Positions 33,129 through 42,857 of a stretch of DNA of 64,000 bases are shown piece after piece. Position 1 is the stretch's first letter. The number at the start of each line of letters is the position of its first letter. Source of the stretch: Chondrus crispus (taxonomy: Eukaryota > Rhodophyta > Florideophyceae > Gigartinales > Gigartinaceae). The DNA lies in NCBI RefSeq assembly GCF_000350225.1, contig NW_005178983.1, positions 124,001 through 188,000 on the forward strand, given 5' to 3'. The notes below the pieces were generated by a model. It had not been told where the DNA came from. It saw nothing but the letters and a program-made list of their open reading frames with translations, and did not search any database. A program made the translations under genes and the position numbers.

Positions 33129-35190
33129 TTAATAAGTTTGCTGTAGTTCTGGTTTCAGCTGCCACTCCCGCCAGACGCCGTCAACATCAAGTGATAGTCC
33201 GCATAACATCATAGCCTTTCTTGCGTAGTTGATGCCATTTGATTTCTTTCCGCGGGCTTCGTGCAATACTTTGGCCAGTAGCTTTAGAAAGAATGATTTT
33301 CCGGGATTTTCTAGTTGGCCCGACTGCCCGGGACGGTCCCGGAATCCCTCTCCAGACATAGTGATCGCAACCTTGTGCTCATTCCACATGCGCCTCCAAA
33401 TTGTTTTGACCGCTTGAATTACAAACGAATCACACGGTTGAGTGAGGTCTGTCAAATTTTTTGGCAAGTACCTCAATCTCACATTCCGAGATTTAAATAC
33501 CTCTTCGAGTTCTGGAGTCATATTATGAGAGCCAACATTATCAACGAAAATAACCTTCTGACGGCCATACGAATCCGGCCTGATGAATCTGTCATTTTAA
33601 CATTTCGACCATGACCTTTGCATCCATCCAGCCTTTTGGCCCGGTACTGTACGACACTCTGGCAACATTGTCAAGAACCCCCCTAATCGGATAGTTTTCA
33701 ACCTGGATTTTGAAAAACAACATGAGATGGTTCAATCGTGGCATTCCGTCCACCACTGAGGTGAACCTCGACTGTAAAATTCTGACCCCCTGATGTCACC
33801 CCATGATATTTCACATTGACGACACCTCTCCAATCTAAGGTCCTTCCGTCATCCATATTCACGTGAAATGATGTCTCATCCATGTTAGATACCAAGTCTT
33901 CATTCAATACGCCATAGTCAAAGTCAAATTTCAGTTCCCCAAGATGCCTCACGATATCCAGTTCAATTTGCACCTGATTCGCCGGAGACAGTATCAGTTT
34001 TCCAGTCTGATTCCGGCCTACAATGCCTTTGGCGGCACAGAAGCATTGCACCCACGCAGTATCTACGTGGAACGCTATCTGACGGCCAGAGCTTTGGGTC
34101 GACTGTATTTTTGTAAAAGGGGGAATCGGGTGGAGCTTTTGAAATAAGATGTAAGGCAATTTTTCGTACGACTTGCAGGTCAAGCTTGATTCCCGCGATC
34201 CGCACCTGGCGAAAGTCTTCTTCGAGCTCTATGTACAATGCCACGACTCATTTCTGACGCTTCCGACCACGGCCTGGGGCGGCTTTCAAATCCTGACGAC
34301 GACGGCCATCACCGGTCATTCGGGTTATTGTTTTCTTCGGACTACAGGCAGACTTCCTTCTCAAACCCGCCATGAAACTCGCGGCTGTAGCCTCGCCCAA
34401 TGCCTCACCAAGGCACTCCTCCCTGGCCTGCTTAAACCAGCGCATGGCTCGCTTGAGACACGCAGACTTCCCTTGATAGTCTTCGTAACGGAATATTTTC
34501 GGAAAACTAGCCAGAGCCCGTGTAGTAATAGTTTTATCCCAGAATTCGTCTTCTTCAGCTTCCACCTTCGAACCATATCGCGGTCCGAAATTGTTGTGAC
34601 TTTTTGCAGCCTTCTCTTGCCCACGCCACCGCTGAAAGCATTTTCCGAACGATAGGCATGGAATACATTGGGAGCTCCAGATGGAGCCCCCATATAAGAG
34701 TCACTGATTGCTTCGAAGCAATCGACCAGCCCAATGATCATTGGGCTGATCGATGCCTTGCACCTCCAAATTATGCGCAAATGGTACGTCAGGAGCTTCG
34801 AGAGCTTCCGCTCCGCTCAACTGAGACCCACGCTGTAGGGCACGCCGAGTCGGAGAGGTGGACGGTAGTCGAAGTGGGCCAACTCCGAGAGGTTTTGTTG
34901 AGCTCTTCATTGCTGCCACCACTGGAATGAATTGGTAGAGCGCAAGCTGTTCCTTGACACGCTCGTGAATTTCGCTGAGTCTTGATTTGCTGCTGAGTGG
35001 GCTTGAGCATGATGTCATCGTGACTAGTTTCAAATGCGGCACTGCACGACGCAGAACAGTAATACGTTCCTTCCGTCCAGCCAGGTACCTTTTGCGAGCA
35101 CAGGTGGCGCACTCTCACCTTGCAAGATTTGCACTTGTGCCGTGCGTCCTCTTCCCGCATCCAGCAGGATGCATCCGCAGCGCACGGCAT
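33129..35190 (-). pseudogene. pogo-like transposase 4, decayed, with N-terminal cysteine-rich region
   Basis: From an ATG at 35190 a Cys/His-rich segment (ASCWMREEDARHKCKSCKVR, then HLCSQKVPGWTEGTYYCSAS) suggests a zinc-binding N-terminus. After a frame change come FKQAREECLGEALGEA and RGRKRQK, stop, VVALYIELEEDF. A stop (34248) and a frameshift near 34135 precede LNEDLVSNMDETSFHV (first Asp). Then VIFVDNVGSHNMTPELEEVF (second Asp) and DLTQPCDSFVIQAVKTIW (third Asp) give a DDD-type pogo/Tigger catalytic set. The C-terminus is at 33129. Two perfect palindromes disrupt the middle at 34706-34748. Confidence 0.75.
34706..34748. repeat. two adjacent perfect palindromes in pogo-like transposase 4
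   Basis: GATTGCTTCGAAGCAATC (18 bp, 34706-34723) is followed three bases later by a 22-bp palindrome centred on AATGATCATT (34727-34748). Neither has a loop. They lie within coding-derived sequence. Confidence 0.85.
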
Positions 35191-35657
35191 AGTTACACGC
35201 AGTACACGAGAGAATGGGTGAGGGCGGGGCTCCCGGCTAAGCGAACCCTGTGCAGAACGTTGGCAAGTGATGATCTGTACACTCTGAAAAGAATTTTGGT
35301 CGACGTCGGGCCACGAAGGCGGATCGCTGATCAAATGACCAAATGACCATTGATCTAATATGTATCGTAGTTGAAACATGAGATCAATGCCACAGCAAGA
35401 TGTCATCAGCGATAACGAGTCATTGCTACTATCGACGTGCAAGTTCTTATATAGTAGATCAACGACTGACATAGCCGGTGAATGCGAGATTTGGCGCTCA
35501 TCTCGAGGTCACCCCGAAATGATCCCTCCTGCTACAGGGACGCCGAACAACCTATGGGTTACTGGGAGAAAACCGAATAATCATATCATTTGCTTCACTA
35601 CTGTACAGCCTCAGACAATCACACAAACAAATCAATTGACCCGTATCTCGAAATGTT

Positions 35658-36929
35658 TTATTCAAAATCAGGGATCTGCGAATCATATTGCGTAAAACGA
35701 AAGCGATGATTCACACGTTGCCTGCGCCTCTCTCTGTACCTCTGCAGGACCCTTCTCCTTTTATCAATTGCAGTTTCTGCAATCTGGTGCATGCGATTAC
35801 GCATGCGAGTAAACCTCTCGTGGTCGGGAGCGCGAAGAGGCTGCCAGTTAATGTGACAATTGGTTAATGCAACACCGAGACGGAAGTAGTCGTCATAGAT
35901 AGCCTCTCCCCACCTCCACTTTCGTGACAAGAGGGACCAAAGCCCACAAAGTCTCTCGAAAAAATTCTCTACGATAATCCGGTCACTCGACAGCTTGCGG
36001 TTGTATCTCTCATCGCTGAGAGAAAACCTTCCATTTCTCGGCTTCTTCAGAGGGGTCACTCCTCGCAAAAACTCGGCCACGCCCTGGTAGCCCTTGTCCA
36101 TTAGTGCAGCCCACATCTGAGGGTGCTCGACACTCAGCGTTCCTATGTCTTCCACATCTCTCTCAGATCCAATTTTGGCCAACTGTGCCAGGTGCCAGTC
36201 ACGATTGCGCTGTAGAATCTCAAAATCGGAAACTGACCCCGGGTAGTGGGCGGTCATGCCGAGAGCTAATCCGTTTGGCAGTACGGAAACCTCAACTTTG
36301 AATCCGTATAATTTGTGTTTGCCGCTAAAATATCTCTTGCCTTCTTCGAGGCTACCGCTGGGTCTGAATGCCTGTTGGAACGTCACGTCCGTGGCGTATC
36401 GAGCCTCCGGGAAAGACTTGAACATCTGCTGCGAATCGCGGAGATCGGACATTTTGTTGAGGTCCCGGACCTTGTCTACGAAGCAGTCAAACAAATATTG
36501 AGAAATTGAAGAAACAAACCGTGTGACCAAGCGCTCGAACGTCGGCCCTTTCATGTCGAGGACACGTGCCAACATATCCCATTGTCCTCCGTGCTTCAAC
36601 ACGGTCATCGTGATGAATAGACCGTCCTTGCCAGATACTTTGGACCTCTGTCCTCGGCCGATATTGTATGTCTGAGTGACATATTCAGAAACGTGGTTCC
36701 ACAGGAGTTCGAAGTTGCGAGGCAAAAAATTGGTCATATTCCTGATGGCCTCTGCGCCACCTTCGTTGTAGAATGTGTCGAACAGCGGGCAGGGGGAATC
36801 GGCGTCGTCATCGGAACTCATTGAGTTCCGATGCGGACTGAATTGCGCAATTTCGTCGTCGCGCTCGATGGCCGTGTCAGCTAGGAGCTGGAGTGCCGCG
36901 GTGGCGTGGTTGGGAGGAAGTGAGGCCAT
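35658..36929 (-). CDS. DDE_Tnp_4 (PIF/Harbinger-IS5-like, ISL2EU-type) transposase, apparently intact
   Basis: A 423-residue uninterrupted ORF from ATG at 36929 to TAA at 35658. An HTH-like region (GRGQRSKVSGKDGLF; GGQWDMLARVLDMKGPTFER) precedes the catalytic domain. That domain has YATDVTFQQAFRP (first Asp), KRYFSGKHKLYGFKVEVSVL, HYPGSVSDFEILQ (second Asp), ALMDKGYQG and IIVENFFERLCGLWSL (candidate Glu). It ends in an Arg-rich tail (RRRVLQRYRERRRQR). It is likely an active-site-competent cut-and-paste transposase. A frameshifted relative lies 720 bp away in opposite orientation. I could not find its terminal repeats. Confidence 0.82.
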   Translation of the reverse strand: MASLPPNHATAALQLLADTAIERDDEIAQFSPHRNSMSSDDDADSPCPLFDTFYNEGGAEAIRNMTNFLPRNFELLWNHVSEYVTQTYNIGRGQRSKVSGKDGLFITMTVLKHGGQWDMLARVLDMKGPTFERLVTRFVSSISQYLFDCFVDKVRDLNKMSDLRDSQQMFKSFPEARYATDVTFQQAFRPSGSLEEGKRYFSGKHKLYGFKVEVSVLPNGLALGMTAHYPGSVSDFEILQRNRDWHLAQLAKIGSERDVEDIGTLSVEHPQMWAALMDKGYQGVAEFLRGVTPLKKPRNGRFSLSDERYNRKLSSDRIIVENFFERLCGLWSLLSRKWRWGEAIYDDYFRLGVALTNCHINWQPLRAPDHERFTRMRNRMHQIAETAIDKRRRVLQRYRERRRQRVNHRFRFTQYDSQIPDFE

Positions 36930-37648
36930 AATGGGGAGGGATTTGGAGTTAGGAGATGGAAGGGGATCGTAGTGGTGTGGTGAGGACAGTTTGGAGGGGG
37001 AATATACTGTATATGACGAGTGGGGGGTCGGTGCTTGGTTAGAGGAGACCCTTCAACTGCACAAAAGCGCGGTCTTTTCGCGAGGACTCCGTAGTAATTT
37101 CGAATTTCTGCATTGTTGGCATGTTTTTGGTACGTGCATATTCTCTGTGCTATTTTGATATCAGCTGTTGAGTTAAAATATACGGGCCATGGCCGTGATT
37201 TGGAAATCTCTGCTCACTTACGTTGCCATTACTGTATTCTCTAGTTGTTCCACGCATAGGATTGGCTCTTTCGCCTGTGCCCGCGTCTTTGCGACTTTTC
37301 TCTAGTAGACCATTTCAGTAGGCATGCATCTTTTGCACAGTGATTACCTGTTCTCCGTTGAGTCCTTGCTGTACCTGTTGAGCGCTAAACACAACCCCAA
37401 ATATTAGACAATTACTGAGAAACTGTATCATTACACTAAAGATTGACAAACAGATGATATTGTCCGCGATCTTTTGACAGCGCTGTAACCTCTCAAAATA
37501 GATACGTATTGCCCAGACAGTCATAAACCACGAATTTGACATTTTCAAAAAAAATCACAGAACCCGCCTAATCCTTTTCGCAATAAGAGTCATGTGCAGT
37601 ACATTACCACTTTCGCCTTCAAGCAGTCTCGAGATCCAACACCGCACG
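36930..37648. other. intergenic between the two DDE_Tnp_4 genes
   Basis: Divergent upstream region of 35658-36929 (-) and 37649-38933 (+). TATA-like AATATACTGTATATGACG lies at about 37000, upstream of the intact gene. No other feature seen. Confidence 0.35.
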
Positions 37649-38933
37649 ATGAGCCACAACGTCGACACATCACCTGGAGACGCGCTTCGGCTTCTCGCGG
37701 AATTGGCTGCAGAGCGGAGCAAAGAGCTCAACCAGTACGATTATGACGCTGCGGAAATTGACAGCGATGAAGAGACTGACTCAGATTGCCCAATTCTTGA
37801 CTCTTTCGTTGCGGACGGGGGGAAATCGCAGTGCTACAGATGACGAACTTTACACTGGCGGAGTATGGAGGGCTTTATGACCGTCTTCGCCCCTTTATAG
37901 CCCAACACTACAACGTCGGTCGTGGTAAACGTTCGAAATATAAGGCCAAGGATGTTTTGTTTATGGCGTTATGCGTGTGCAAAAACGGGACCATGTGGGA
38001 CTTTGCAGCCAAGATGTTCAACATGAAGAGCACGTCCTTTGAGAGGCTGGTCACGAGTTTTATCCGCATGGTCACTCCTTTGCGTATAAAACGTTCGTCG
38101 AGCGCGCTGCAGATAAGTTCATAATGTCACGAATTTTTGAGGATCAGTCACACTTTCGTGTATACGGCATGGCGAGGTATGCCATGGATGTGACGTTTCA
38201 CCAAAGCAACCGTCCACACGGAAATCACGAGGAAGCCAAAGGTCATTTTAGTGGAAAACACAAAATGTACGGGTATAAGACCGAGGTGAGTGTGTTGCCA
38301 AATGGTCTAGCCATTGGAGCAAGTAGACATTTTATGGGATCAGTCGCCGATGTAGATATATTTTATGATAACCTCGAGTGGCACAAGTTGGAACTCTGCA
38401 AAGCTCAGACAGAGCGCACTGTGACTGATGTTGGACCTCTAGTCCAGCGGTTTCCCAGATATTGGGCTGTCCTGATGGACAAGGGCTATCAGGGGGATGC
38501 TCGGGAGGTACGCGCTATCATTCCTGTCAAGAAGCCAAGGGGTTGAGAGTTGACAAGGGAAGAGGTCCATGGTAACTGAGAAATTTCGTCCGACCGCAAA
38601 ATTGTCGAAAACTATTTTGGTCGACAGTGCACACTTTGGGTTCTAATGGCGAACAAGTGGAGGTGGGCTGAGTCTAACTACAACATGTTTTTTCAATTCA
38701 CATTGGCCTTTACGAACGCACATGTGCTTCATCACCCGCTTAGAGAAGAAGATGGTGCGAGGCGGAGGCAAATTTTAAACAGGCGTTTTCACATAATGCA
38801 AAGCACAGCTGTGAAACGGCGCCGTGTTCAGGAGCGCTACCGGGTTCGCAGGCGTGCGCGTATCGAGCAAAGGTTGCCCAGCAGGTCATATGCGCAAGGG
38901 GCAGGTGCTATGTCTGATGAGGAAGAGCTGTAA
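37649..38933 (+). pseudogene. DDE_Tnp_4 transposase, frameshifted paralogue of 35658-36929
   Basis: From ATG at 37649 (MSHNVDTSPGDAL) the protein parallels the intact copy: DSDCPILDSFVADGG, GRGKRSKYKAKDVLF, MFNMKSTSFERLVT, YAMDVTFHQSNRP, GHFSGKHKMYGYKTEVSVL, MGSVADVDIF, VLMDKGYQGD, IVENYFGRQCTLWVL and ANKWRWAESNYN. Frameshifts lie near 37825 (a G run) and near 38100, with stops at 38544 and about 38578. All catalytic residues remain in the fragments. The similarity is clear but moderate, so the pair is not a recent duplication. Confidence 0.8.
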
Positions 38934-39119
38934 CTTCACTTTTGTCGCATATCTGAGGAACTGAAAGGATTACTGTAGTGAAGGCCGAGTTCGGCAATTT
39001 GTAGTGATTTACGAGGTTATGCTGTATATGCGATATCATTTAAAGCAAATGCAATTGAAAACGTCATTTCGTAGACATTCTGTTTTCCACTGCCCACATC
39101 ATATCTGATGTGGTGGACC

Positions 39120-39277
39120 GTGACTGCTCTCAAGACCTAATGTATGGTACACTGTTTGTGCACGGACATTATTTGCCACAATCGCCAGATCTCCAGAATT
39201 GAAATAGTGCACGGGACACTAATTGTACACTGACACTAATTGTACATGGACACTAATTGCAACTATTGGGTGTAGAT
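39120..39277 (-). repeat. right inverted terminal and subterminal repeats, matching 32662-32850
   Basis: 39248-39277 is the inverted counterpart of 32662-32689, with one indel and one mismatch. Internal copies of GGACACTAATTG and GCACGGACATTATTTG parallel the left end. Confidence 0.6.
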
Positions 39278-39515
39278 TCGAATATCCGCAACGCTCGAAA
39301 GTATAGCTCAACTTCAGAATACTTTTCAATGCCTTTTGACAAAGCATGCACATTTTCGAGACACTTCCCTTTGCACAAAGACGTTACTAGCGCTCTGCAA
39401 CAGCCTTGCCTGCTACGATCAAGCCGTTCCTGAAGGCCCATCCCGGCGGGTATCGTCCCGGCCGGCAAAGTAACCGGGGAAAATGACCCCGAGAGACAGA
39501 GTTCCGGAGTCGTCG

Positions 39516-39705
39516 ATCTGAGGGCCGTTCCTAACGACGAGCACGGTGTGCTAGCACGCAAGCACCCTGACATTTGGCATGAATGGATTGGTTGAACGGG
39601 AGTAAAAGCATTTCCAATAATTTTTTCAACCAATACATTCATGCCAAGTTTCAGGGCGCTTGCGTGCTAGCACACCGTGCTCGTCGTTAGGAACGGCCCT
39701 GAGAT
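39516..39705. repeat. fold-back (hairpin) element of 190 bp
   Basis: Arms of about 80 bp (39516-39595 and 39626-39705) are inverted copies. The outer 45 bases are nearly perfect; the inner part has a few mismatches. The loop is about 30 bp (CGGGAGTAAAAGC...). The arms begin ATCT(G/C)AGGGCCGTTCC. No clear target duplication. Probably a MITE or a large fold-back duplication. Confidence 0.82.
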
Positions 39706-41014
39706 GAATGAAGATATGCCGGATTTTAGGGGTCGAGAAAATCTTCTTCATTGGGTCCTCCCTACTTTAAGAAATCGCTCATATTGTGTGAGAATATATA
39801 CCTTCAAAGAAAGCCTATTCCTCCGGGACCAGACATTGCGAATCAGCAAATCGTTGTGCTGTTGGGTTATCTTTAAAAAAAAGTGCCTGCGTTGGGCTGA
39901 GCCTCTAGTGATCATACCTCCTCCAGCTTTTCCAACGTGCGCTTATCGGTGTATCATGCCGCCGCATCGTCAATGCATGTTCAGGTGCAGACCATTGCAA
40001 GGCTCCACAGGCAGAACAAGTTGCGCAAATGGAAAGCGTTCGCTTTCGATACCTGCGGCATGCGCATCTGGGATGCTGAGCAACGACATGCGTGCCGCAC
40101 GCACCTGCGTGTGCGGTGTGAGAAACATGGCGCGGGCAGTGGTGCGCGAGGGGGGAAGCACGCGGGGCGGGAGGCGGAATGATCTGCAGGCGTGCTTCGC
40201 GGCGAGGACGACGTAGTGAAGCTGGCCTTGGTGCTGCTGCCAGGATTGGTGAGGAAGGCCGTGGACAGCTTTGCGGACGAGGTCCCCAAGGGCATGCGGA
40301 GAGAGGGAGCACTGCAGAGGGTGCGTTTCAGTTTAAGGTGAGGAGAAGCGTTTGGCACGGGCGTCGCCTCATGCCGTAGACCCCCCCCCTGCAATGCCGT
40401 GTTCTCATAACACGTGGGGTAGTGCCCACAACAGACACAGGCACACGCACACACAATGCACCATTGATGTTGACCATCGACATGACTGACCATGCCCGCT
40501 GTCTCAAAGGAGGCCCTCAGGCAACAGACGATATCTGCTCCACGTGTTCCCCTCTCCGGGGTAACTTCAGCAGCCAAATTCGAACCAACACGTTCCATTG
40601 AAATGCATCACCACGTGTTGGATGTGTGTTTCGTGGCAACACGTGGGAACCGAATCTCTAAACTGTTTAGCCTAACTGTTTACCGCGTGGTGCTCTCGGC
40701 CAAGATGTAAACATTTTGTTTGCGCGAATTGCTCAGGAGATGAAGCACTTTGTTTCGCTGGCAAAAGCAGGCAAAGTAAAGGGCAGAGGTCTTCTCTCCG
40801 TGAAAAGAGGCACATCACAACCACACGCTCCGCGACTAGAATTTATTCAACCACGGGTTCTTTTCTTCTTTCTCATTAACGATGTATAACCGCAAGGATT
40901 GATTAATGCAAAAGGAAAGCAAAGCACCTAGCGTCTCAAGACAGTTCGTCACAAGTGATGCATTCAGTTACGAGGGTTGCGGTGTCATTCGCGTTTCAAC
41001 AAATCGATCAAGTT
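39706..41014. other. no clear gene; one coding-like stretch
   Basis: GC-rich around 40000-40350. 40195-40341 (+) reads VVKLALVLLPGLVRKAVDSF and ADEVPKGMRREGALQRV without a Met start, bounded by stops. It could be an exon remnant, at low confidence. The minus-strand ORF 39981-40598 is low-complexity and not convincing. A CCCCCCCCC run lies at 40380-40388. Confidence 0.25.
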
Positions 41015-41725
41015 CTACAATTGAGAAACCTGCACTCCCTCGACCCCTCTAGCAGAGACGATGCCTTCACTCGTGGAGACGACAAAATCCCTCGGGTCTG
41101 TGCTCACGATCGTGATCGTCTTGCCGTCAGTCCTCGTGACTCTGGCAACTTTCACATAGCCATACACTGTCCTAGGAATCAAGCTAGTCCCAGTCACCCT
41201 TCTCGATCCGCGAATCTGCACTCGCGCCCTCCTCACTCCACCGAGAATCTTGGAGACTGCGCATAAACGCCTCTCAAACAGCTGCTTGGAGACCCTGCTC
41301 TTCCGCAATTCCCCGCCATTCAACTTGCGTCGGCGCAAATCGGCGCCAATATCGGCCATGAAAGGCAAATTCAAACCGCCCTTGTACGCATTCTTTCGCC
41401 TCATGTACGTTTTCTTGAGGGAGCCTGTGAGAATATTCTGGTAGATCGCATCTTTCTTCGCCATTTCCACGGCGGAGATTCCACTGAGCGTGATCGAGAA
41501 GCTTATCGTTGCCGTTGCGCCACGTGTAACAGAAACGCCAAACGTCGATGCTCGAATAAACCCAGAGACCGATGACTTAAAGGGGGCCCTGGCGCAGCCA
41601 CGTTGCTGCCGAGAGGTTACTGGGAAAAGATCGTAGTTGACTTTGGACTCTGGCAGGATTGGGGTCGAGGTGTGCGCAAGCGCGACTCCGAGGAGGAGAG
41701 AGAGGAGCAGTGGGTGCAACATCAT
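41015..41725 (-). CDS. putative secreted protein of unknown function
   Basis: A 236-residue uninterrupted ORF from ATG at 41725. The first about 18 residues (MMLHPLLLSLLLGVALAHT) form a strong signal peptide with a cleavage-like ALA-H. The mature part is basic, with Thr/Ser-rich beta-prone stretches (FGVSVTRGATATISFSITL), a Lys/Arg block (KKTYMRRKNAYKGG), and a C-terminal half with YVKVARVTRTDGKTITIV. Three cysteines are visible. I recognise no family. It lies outside the transposons and has no frame breaks, which supports a cellular gene. Confidence 0.55.
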   Translation of the reverse strand: MMLHPLLLSLLLGVALAHTSTPILPESKVNYDLFPVTSRQQRGCARAPFKSSVSGFIRASTFGVSVTRGATATISFSITLSGISAVEMAKKDAIYQNILTGSLKKTYMRRKNAYKGGLNLPFMADIGADLRRRKLNGGELRKSRVSKQLFERRLCAVSKILGGVRRARVQIRGSRRVTGTSLIPRTVYGYVKVARVTRTDGKTITIVSTDPRDFVVSTSEGIVSARGVEGVQVSQL

Positions 41726-42545
41726 GGTAGAGAAGAAGGTCGTTCGTGGGATTACGACAATGATGATGGCCAGAGTGGAGAGAGAGGTTTGGGTTAAGTA
41801 GTGTAAATGGGAAGGTGACGGTGTCGGCGCAGTGTGGAAGGCGTCTCAGGCAGCAAGTCTACCAAGGAATTGAATAATCTTGGAGGCGACATTGATTTCG
41901 CAACAAGCGTGACGCCGTGGTGAATGGAATTCATAGCGGTACGTTTCGGAAGGTAGCCATGGCACCGGCGGCAAGACAGTGCATGACCATGGCGACTTTT
42001 CCCCTCTCGGCCCAATAAACGAGCCCGGACGGGCTTCCGTTGCTCAGAATAAGCCCCTTTTCCGGACATGCACTCCGATGAAAGCTCAGACTTGCCTGAA
42101 TGAAAACTTTTTATGCACCGCTGTCATTCCAACGGCAACGTTCATATATTCTTTCGGCAGGTGGGTGGAGTTGATAGCCAAAGGTAGAGTTGAAAGCTAT
42201 CAACTGCGGCGTGTCAACACGCCTCTCTCTTTTTTTAATCCAGTTTTGAGCCTTGGCGGCTTCTTGCCAGACGCGAATACGCCCACTCTTGCTGTTGCCG
42301 GGATGGCGCACCTGATGCCGTCGCAATACTCTGCCGTCGTGAGTGCCGGCGACATGACGTGGACAGCGGGGGCGTACGGGTCGCTGTGCACCGCCAATAG
42401 AAATTTCGAGAAACAATCTCATTCACGGCAGTGGCCCTGTGAGTGAAGGCCAGGTGGATTCCCCAATTTTTCTTGTACAGCTCTATGGGTGCCACCTGTA
42501 CAGTTGTTGTACCCGTGGTACGACCTTGGCAGAAGCCGCAGTCGT
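41726..42545. other. upstream region of the secreted-protein gene; no assured gene
   Basis: Holds the putative promoter of 41015-41725. Minus-strand frames at 42200-42545 look partly coding (VQVAPIELYKKNWGIHLAFT; HVMSPALTTAEYCDGIRCAI) but in different frames, so any gene here is broken or spliced. Element E4 inserted at 42545. Confidence 0.3.
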
Positions 42546-42644
42546 TGTCTGACCGCACAGGACAGTCTGTCCTATACAGGACATACTTAACCCACGAGCG
42601 ACGACGAGTAAACGAGGAGGAGTCATCGGTCTCCAGTTCACACA
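42546..42644 (+). repeat. E4 5' LTR (99 bp)
   Basis: TGTCTGACCG...TTCACACA. It contains a palindromic ACAGTCTGTCCTATACAGGA-like segment. Matches 47066-47164 at 98 of 99 positions by eye. Confidence 0.93.
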
Positions 42645-42657
42645 GGTTACGGGCACC
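42645..42657 (+). promoter_or_regulatory. candidate E4 primer-binding site
   Basis: GGTTACGGGCACC lies directly after the 5' LTR. It is close to the half-tRNA initiator-Met site GGTTATGGGC known in copia elements, with C for T at one position. Inference from similarity. Confidence 0.5.
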
Positions 42658-42857
42658 CTTCGCTACCCTGCATAACACGACATCCCCACCGCTCTACATC
42701 AACAACAACAACTCCCACAACGACAAGAACACACCGATCCCTCCCCCTGCGGAGGAGCCCCAGGCTGAACCACCACCAACACCTCACATACAAACCTCCA
42801 CCGACACAACCCACGATCACGACACAAGACATTCACACACAACACAACACCGACACA

